From Emticicia agri (GTDB lineage Bacteria; Bacteroidota; Bacteroidia; Cytophagales; Spirosomataceae): 64,000 nucleotides of DNA. Below the pieces are notes generated by a model, which saw only the letters and a program-made list of their open reading frames with translations, did not search any database and had not been told where the DNA came from. Positions 60,882-64,000 of the stretch are shown here, one piece after another; positions within the stretch are counted from its first letter, which is position 1; each line of letters opens with the position of its first letter. The stretch spans positions 62,001-126,000 of the forward strand of contig CAMAQF010000001.1 of the NCBI GenBank assembly GCA_945860265.1, in the 5' to 3' direction. The translations under genes were made by a program, and so were the position numbers.

Positions 60882-63005
60882 ATGATTAGACTTTTAGCTG
60901 CTGCAAAGAAATATTTGAAAAAAAATCTATTTATTTCAAATCGTGAAATAGATTTTGAGAATTCCATCATACCTTTTGCATCCCCCTACCCCCTTAAAAG
61001 AGGGATTTTTTTATTTTCTGTCTTTTTTATTTCAACTACATCTTTCGCCCAAAATCATCCTCGAACGGATATTAATTTAGATGAATTTATTCAGCGAGTT
61101 TTTCCCGTTCAGCAAGAAAATATTAACTACGAAGACCTCTATGAGTCACTTTATCAACTTTACCAAAATCCACTTAATCTAAACACTGCCACTGCCGAAG
61201 ATTTAGCTTCTCTCTACGTACTTTCACAGATTCAGATTAAAAGTATTCTTGACCATCGAGAGCAAAACGGTGATTTTTTGAGCATTTACGAACTCCAAGC
61301 CGTGCAGAATCTTGATTTTGAGACGATTAAAAAACTCTTACCTTTTGTTGATATAAAATATAAGTTTTCGGTCGGAGATTTAAAAAATCGACTAATGAAT
61401 GCTACTGACCATTATTTTGTGCTTAGAAATAGTCAAGTATTAGAAAAATCAAGAGGTTTTGAAGAAGGAAAATATCTCGGTTCACAGCAACAACTTTATG
61501 CACGGTATCGCCTAAGCCACCCAAAAGATTTTCAAGTAGGGTTTATTATAGAAAAGGACGCTGGCGAGAAAAACTATCTCGATTATTATACTTTTCATTT
61601 TCAACTCCGCAATAAAGGCAACCTCAAGAACTTAGTTTTGGGCGATTATCAAGCACAATTCGGGCAAGGTTTAATCATGTCGGCTGGGTTTTCATTGGGT
61701 AAAAGTAGCGAAGCTATCGCCACTACCCGCCGAAGCAACTTGGGTGTTCGTCCTTATGGTTCGTTGCTCGAAGGAGGGTATTTCAGAGGGGCAGCAGCCA
61801 CCTATCAATTCGGCAAAATAGACTTAACAGGCTTTTATTCATATAACAAACGAGATGCAAATATCAGTGATGATAGTGGCGAAAGGGAAGATTATTTTAG
61901 CTCGGTTCTAACGGGCGGTTACCACAGAACTGAAAGTGAATTAGCTCGAAAAAATCAATTAAATGAACAAAATATTGGTGTAAATGCCACTTTTCAGCTA
62001 AAAAATGGTCAAATCGGAGCAACTTTACTCAATACCCAATTTGATGCTTCGCTTCAACGAAGTCCGTCTTTGTATAATAAATTTGAATTTTCGGGGAAAC
62101 AGAATTTAGTAGTTGGCACGAACTTTACTTATACTTGGCAAAACTTCAATTTCTTTGGTGAAGCGGCTGGCTCAAGTAGCGGCGGAATTGGGGCAATTGG
62201 TGGTTTTGTGGCAGCCCTCAGCCGACAAGTCGAATGGGCAGTAAATATCCGAAACTTCGATAAAAATTTTCATAGTTTTTATGCCAATGGATTAAGCGAA
62301 GGAAGTAGAAATATCAACGAACGAGGTATTTATTGGGGACTGAAATATTCTCCCAAAAAGGGTTTAACTTTCAGTGCTTTCTATGACCGATTTCAGTTTC
62401 CGTGGCTCAGATATTTGGTTGATGCTCCTTCTGATGGCTTTGATTATTTACTCCGAATGACATATCAGCCAAATAAAAAAACCTTGTTCTTTGTTCAATA
62501 TCACGAAGAACATAAAGGTAAAAACTTGCCGAATAATGCAACTGTGACCGACGTTGTGGTTAATGTAATGCGACAAAGTATTTTAGCAAATTTTGAATAT
62601 TCGGTTAATCGGGTTTTCAAGACTCAGACCCGCGTGCAGTTGAATACTTATCAGTACGCAACTCGCTCACAATCAAAGGGTTATGCAATTATGCAAGACC
62701 TCGAAGGCTCAATAAGAAAGCTACAACTAAAAGGCAGAATCGCTTATTATAATACTGATGATTATGATTCGAGAATCTATGTTTATGAAAATGACGTCCT
62801 TTATGCCGTTTCGTTGCCAGCTTATTCGGGAAAAGGTTTTCGTACTTATCTGATTGCTCGTTATGGCCTCACCCGAAACCTTGATTTGTGGGTACGTTAT
62901 GCTCGTACACAACTCAATAATGCAAGCAAAATTGGCAGCGGCACAGACCAAATCAATGCTCCGAATCGCAGCGAAGTGAAAGCACAGATTAGGTATTCGT
63001 TTTAA
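60882..63005 (+). CDS. Outer-membrane protein with N-terminal helix-hairpin-helix domain
   Basis: 707 aa. The first 37 residues (MIRLLAAAKKYLKKNLFISN...) precede a signal helix (RGIFLFSVFFISTTSFAQ); part of this leader comes from a GC-rich palindromic repeat. After the signal, a ComEA-like HHH segment (NLNTATAEDLASLYVLSQIQ, KSILDHREQNGDFLSIYELQ) is followed by a ~500-residue beta-strand-rich region ending with Phe (VKAQIRYSF), typical of outer-membrane barrels. This HHH-barrel type is common in Bacteroidota; function unknown. Own consensus promoter. Confidence 0.8.
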   Translation: MIRLLAAAKKYLKKNLFISNREIDFENSIIPFASPYPLKRGIFLFSVFFISTTSFAQNHPRTDINLDEFIQRVFPVQQENINYEDLYESLYQLYQNPLNLNTATAEDLASLYVLSQIQIKSILDHREQNGDFLSIYELQAVQNLDFETIKKLLPFVDIKYKFSVGDLKNRLMNATDHYFVLRNSQVLEKSRGFEEGKYLGSQQQLYARYRLSHPKDFQVGFIIEKDAGEKNYLDYYTFHFQLRNKGNLKNLVLGDYQAQFGQGLIMSAGFSLGKSSEAIATTRRSNLGVRPYGSLLEGGYFRGAAATYQFGKIDLTGFYSYNKRDANISDDSGEREDYFSSVLTGGYHRTESELARKNQLNEQNIGVNATFQLKNGQIGATLLNTQFDASLQRSPSLYNKFEFSGKQNLVVGTNFTYTWQNFNFFGEAAGSSSGGIGAIGGFVAALSRQVEWAVNIRNFDKNFHSFYANGLSEGSRNINERGIYWGLKYSPKKGLTFSAFYDRFQFPWLRYLVDAPSDGFDYLLRMTYQPNKKTLFFVQYHEEHKGKNLPNNATVTDVVVNVMRQSILANFEYSVNRVFKTQTRVQLNTYQYATRSQSKGYAIMQDLEGSIRKLQLKGRIAYYNTDDYDSRIYVYENDVLYAVSLPAYSGKGFRTYLIARYGLTRNLDLWVRYARTQLNNASKIGSGTDQINAPNRSEVKAQIRYSF
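60980..61005. repeat. GC-rich palindrome in a signal-peptide region
   Basis: ATCCCCCTACCCCCTTAAAA followed by GAGGGATTTTTTT. In-frame within the HHH protein gene, contributing SPYPLKRGIF directly before the hydrophobic signal core. Confidence 0.55.
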
Positions 63006-63007
63006 AA

Positions 63008-63040
63008 CACAAAAGCACCCCCGAAGGAATGCTTTTTGTG
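63008..63040. terminator. Bidirectional terminator
   Basis: CACAAAAGCA (63008-63017) and TGCTTTTTGTG (63030-63040) pair with a one-base bulge, between the convergent HHH and TonB-receptor genes. Confidence 0.65.
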
Positions 63041-63059
63041 GCAATTGTGATGTTAGGGT

Positions 63060-64000
63060 TTAAAAGCTATATCTCAGACCTAACTGTACTAAATATGGTT
63101 CACCAGAAGGTGTAACGATACCCGCAGTATTTACACGATAATTGAATCTCTTATTTGCAGCATCAAAATTCGGAAGAGCAGCAGTTGTTCCGCTTGCAGG
63201 TACGCCCGTTGCGTAGAGTGCTTGCGAACCAAGCGATTTGTTTGATCCCCAAGTTTTCTTGAATAAATTACCTAAGTTGAAAATATCAGCCGATAACTCA
63301 ACGCCCTGCGATTTGTGAATCTTGAAACGTTTGCTGAGTCTCATATCAAATGTTCCGAAGAAACCGTTGATACCACCATTACGCATGGCCATTTGTCCCA
63401 TATATTTACTGATATAATCTTTGATACTTTGACTTGCATTTGGATTATCAAGAACTGCTTGTAAACCTGTACGCACATTTTGAGGAACGCTTGAGTCGTT
63501 AATGTCAAAAATATACGCTAAATCGTTTTGTCCTGCCACGAAATCAGCATTACTATTTGCTCCTGATAATAATGTATAACGAGTTCCACCAATACCCGAA
63601 TAACGTAAACCTACACTAACACCATAAAACGTTGGTAAAGTACCATAAAATACAACTTTATGACGGAACTGATTATCTGAATAAGTCATTTTTGATAAAT
63701 CACGTGGGTCGTCTTTTACTGGTAAAACTAAAGTAGAAGTATTGGCCACATTTCCGTTGAATGAAGTATTATCTTTAACATCATTATAAGTATAACTCAT
63801 CGTAATTTCACCATCTTTGAAATACTGATAAGTACCATCAAGCACTACTGCAAACTGATTTACTTTTCCAGTACTATTTAATTCAAGCACACGACCAACT
63901 TTTTTGCTAATACGCCCCTGTAACCAATCGCCCGAGCCATTACTTGGCATTGTGCTAAGTGGCACATATACTCCACGATTTGCCTCATTAGCCAATGTAA
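63060..64000 (-). CDS. TonB-dependent receptor, C-terminal part (partial)
   Basis: The frame is open to the window edge, so the N-terminal signal, regulatory domain and plug are outside. The visible ~313 residues have the strands of the barrel: GYLRYSGI-like (VSVGLRYSGIGGTRYTLLSG), ITMSYTYNDVKDN, FKIHKSQGVELSADIFNLGN and LFKKTWGSNKSLG, and end YLVQLGLRYSF with the terminal Phe for barrel assembly. Probably a large CarboxypepD_reg-fused oligomer receptor (OAR-like) rather than SusC; the substrate is unknown. Confidence 0.82.
   Translation of the reverse strand, partial: TLANEANRGVYVPLSTMPSNGSGDWLQGRISKKVGRVLELNSTGKVNQFAVVLDGTYQYFKDGEITMSYTYNDVKDNTSFNGNVANTSTLVLPVKDDPRDLSKMTYSDNQFRHKVVFYGTLPTFYGVSVGLRYSGIGGTRYTLLSGANSNADFVAGQNDLAYIFDINDSSVPQNVRTGLQAVLDNPNASQSIKDYISKYMGQMAMRNGGINGFFGTFDMRLSKRFKIHKSQGVELSADIFNLGNLFKKTWGSNKSLGSQALYATGVPASGTTAALPNFDAANKRFNYRVNTAGIVTPSGEPYLVQLGLRYSF

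Noticed and set aside
1-64000. tRNA, rRNA and known riboswitches
   Set aside because: No cloverleaf, rRNA core sequence or recognisable riboswitch core was seen on either strand; pnuC has no leader because it follows the regulator gene directly.

Overview
The window reads as chromosomal DNA of a Bacteroidota bacterium, most likely order Cytophagales (an Emticicia/Runella/Arcicella-like organism). The evidence is AT-rich DNA, a C-terminal type IX secretion (T9SS) sorting domain, a PorZ-like T9SS protein, TonB-receptor and HHH beta-barrel proteins, a DUF4295 gene next to rpmG, several promoters of the TTG-N19..21-TAnnTTTG type, and A-rich translation starts without clear Shine-Dalgarno sites. 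The exact genus is inference. No rRNA, tRNA, CRISPR array or intact prophage was seen.

Layout. 1-3.1 kb (+): end of a T9SS-sorted protein, a PD40 beta-propeller protein and an exported FAD oxidoreductase. 3.2-13.1 kb (-): a redox block with pntAA-pntAB-pntB (proton-translocating transhydrogenase), a GltD/NfnB-like FAD/NAD(P)/Fe-S protein, korA-korB (2-oxoacid:ferredoxin oxidoreductase) and a 606-aa Cys-bearing protein I cannot name. 13.2-22.4 kb: carboxypeptidase-D-regulatory-like protein, a decayed Fe-S gene, tatC, an OmpH/Skp-like lipoprotein, a penicillin acylase, a rhodanese and a BatA-type protein. 22.7-24.9 kb (+): small membrane protein, LytS-type kinase and LytTR regulator. 25-28 kb (-): lutA-lutB-lutC for L-lactate oxidation. 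27.9-28.7 kb: a REP-associated tyrosine transposase (RAYT) bracketed by inverted REP pairs. 28.7-31.6 kb: rhamnose isomerase, pnuC with an HxlR repressor, and divergent doxX.

31.8-41.9 kb: a 1254-aa NtrY-like kinase, an IscA-like protein without its C-terminal cysteine pair, two secreted thioredoxins, isochorismate synthase, an outer-membrane protein and an ECF sigma factor overlapping a 78-aa gene. 42-51.6 kb: membrane protein, porZ-like gene, M1 peptidase lipoprotein, alpha/beta hydrolase, metallophosphoesterase and rpoN, the last behind a sigma-54-like promoter. 51.7-64 kb: DUF4295-rpmG, an MDR oxidoreductase, a toroid-like protein, hisH-hisA-hisF interrupted by a decayed gene and REP-like hairpins, dgt, an MFS exporter, an HHH beta-barrel protein and the C-terminal part of a TonB-dependent receptor.

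The strongest themes are (i) the kor/GltD-like/pnt block, which could couple 2-oxoacid oxidation through ferredoxin to NAD(P)H, with an unknown Fe-S/flavin-like partner; (ii) several families of small palindromic repeats, including a RAYT with REPIN-like flanks and GC-rich palindromes read in frame inside two proteins; and (iii) small genes caught in decay, recognisable only by joining frames or reading through stops.
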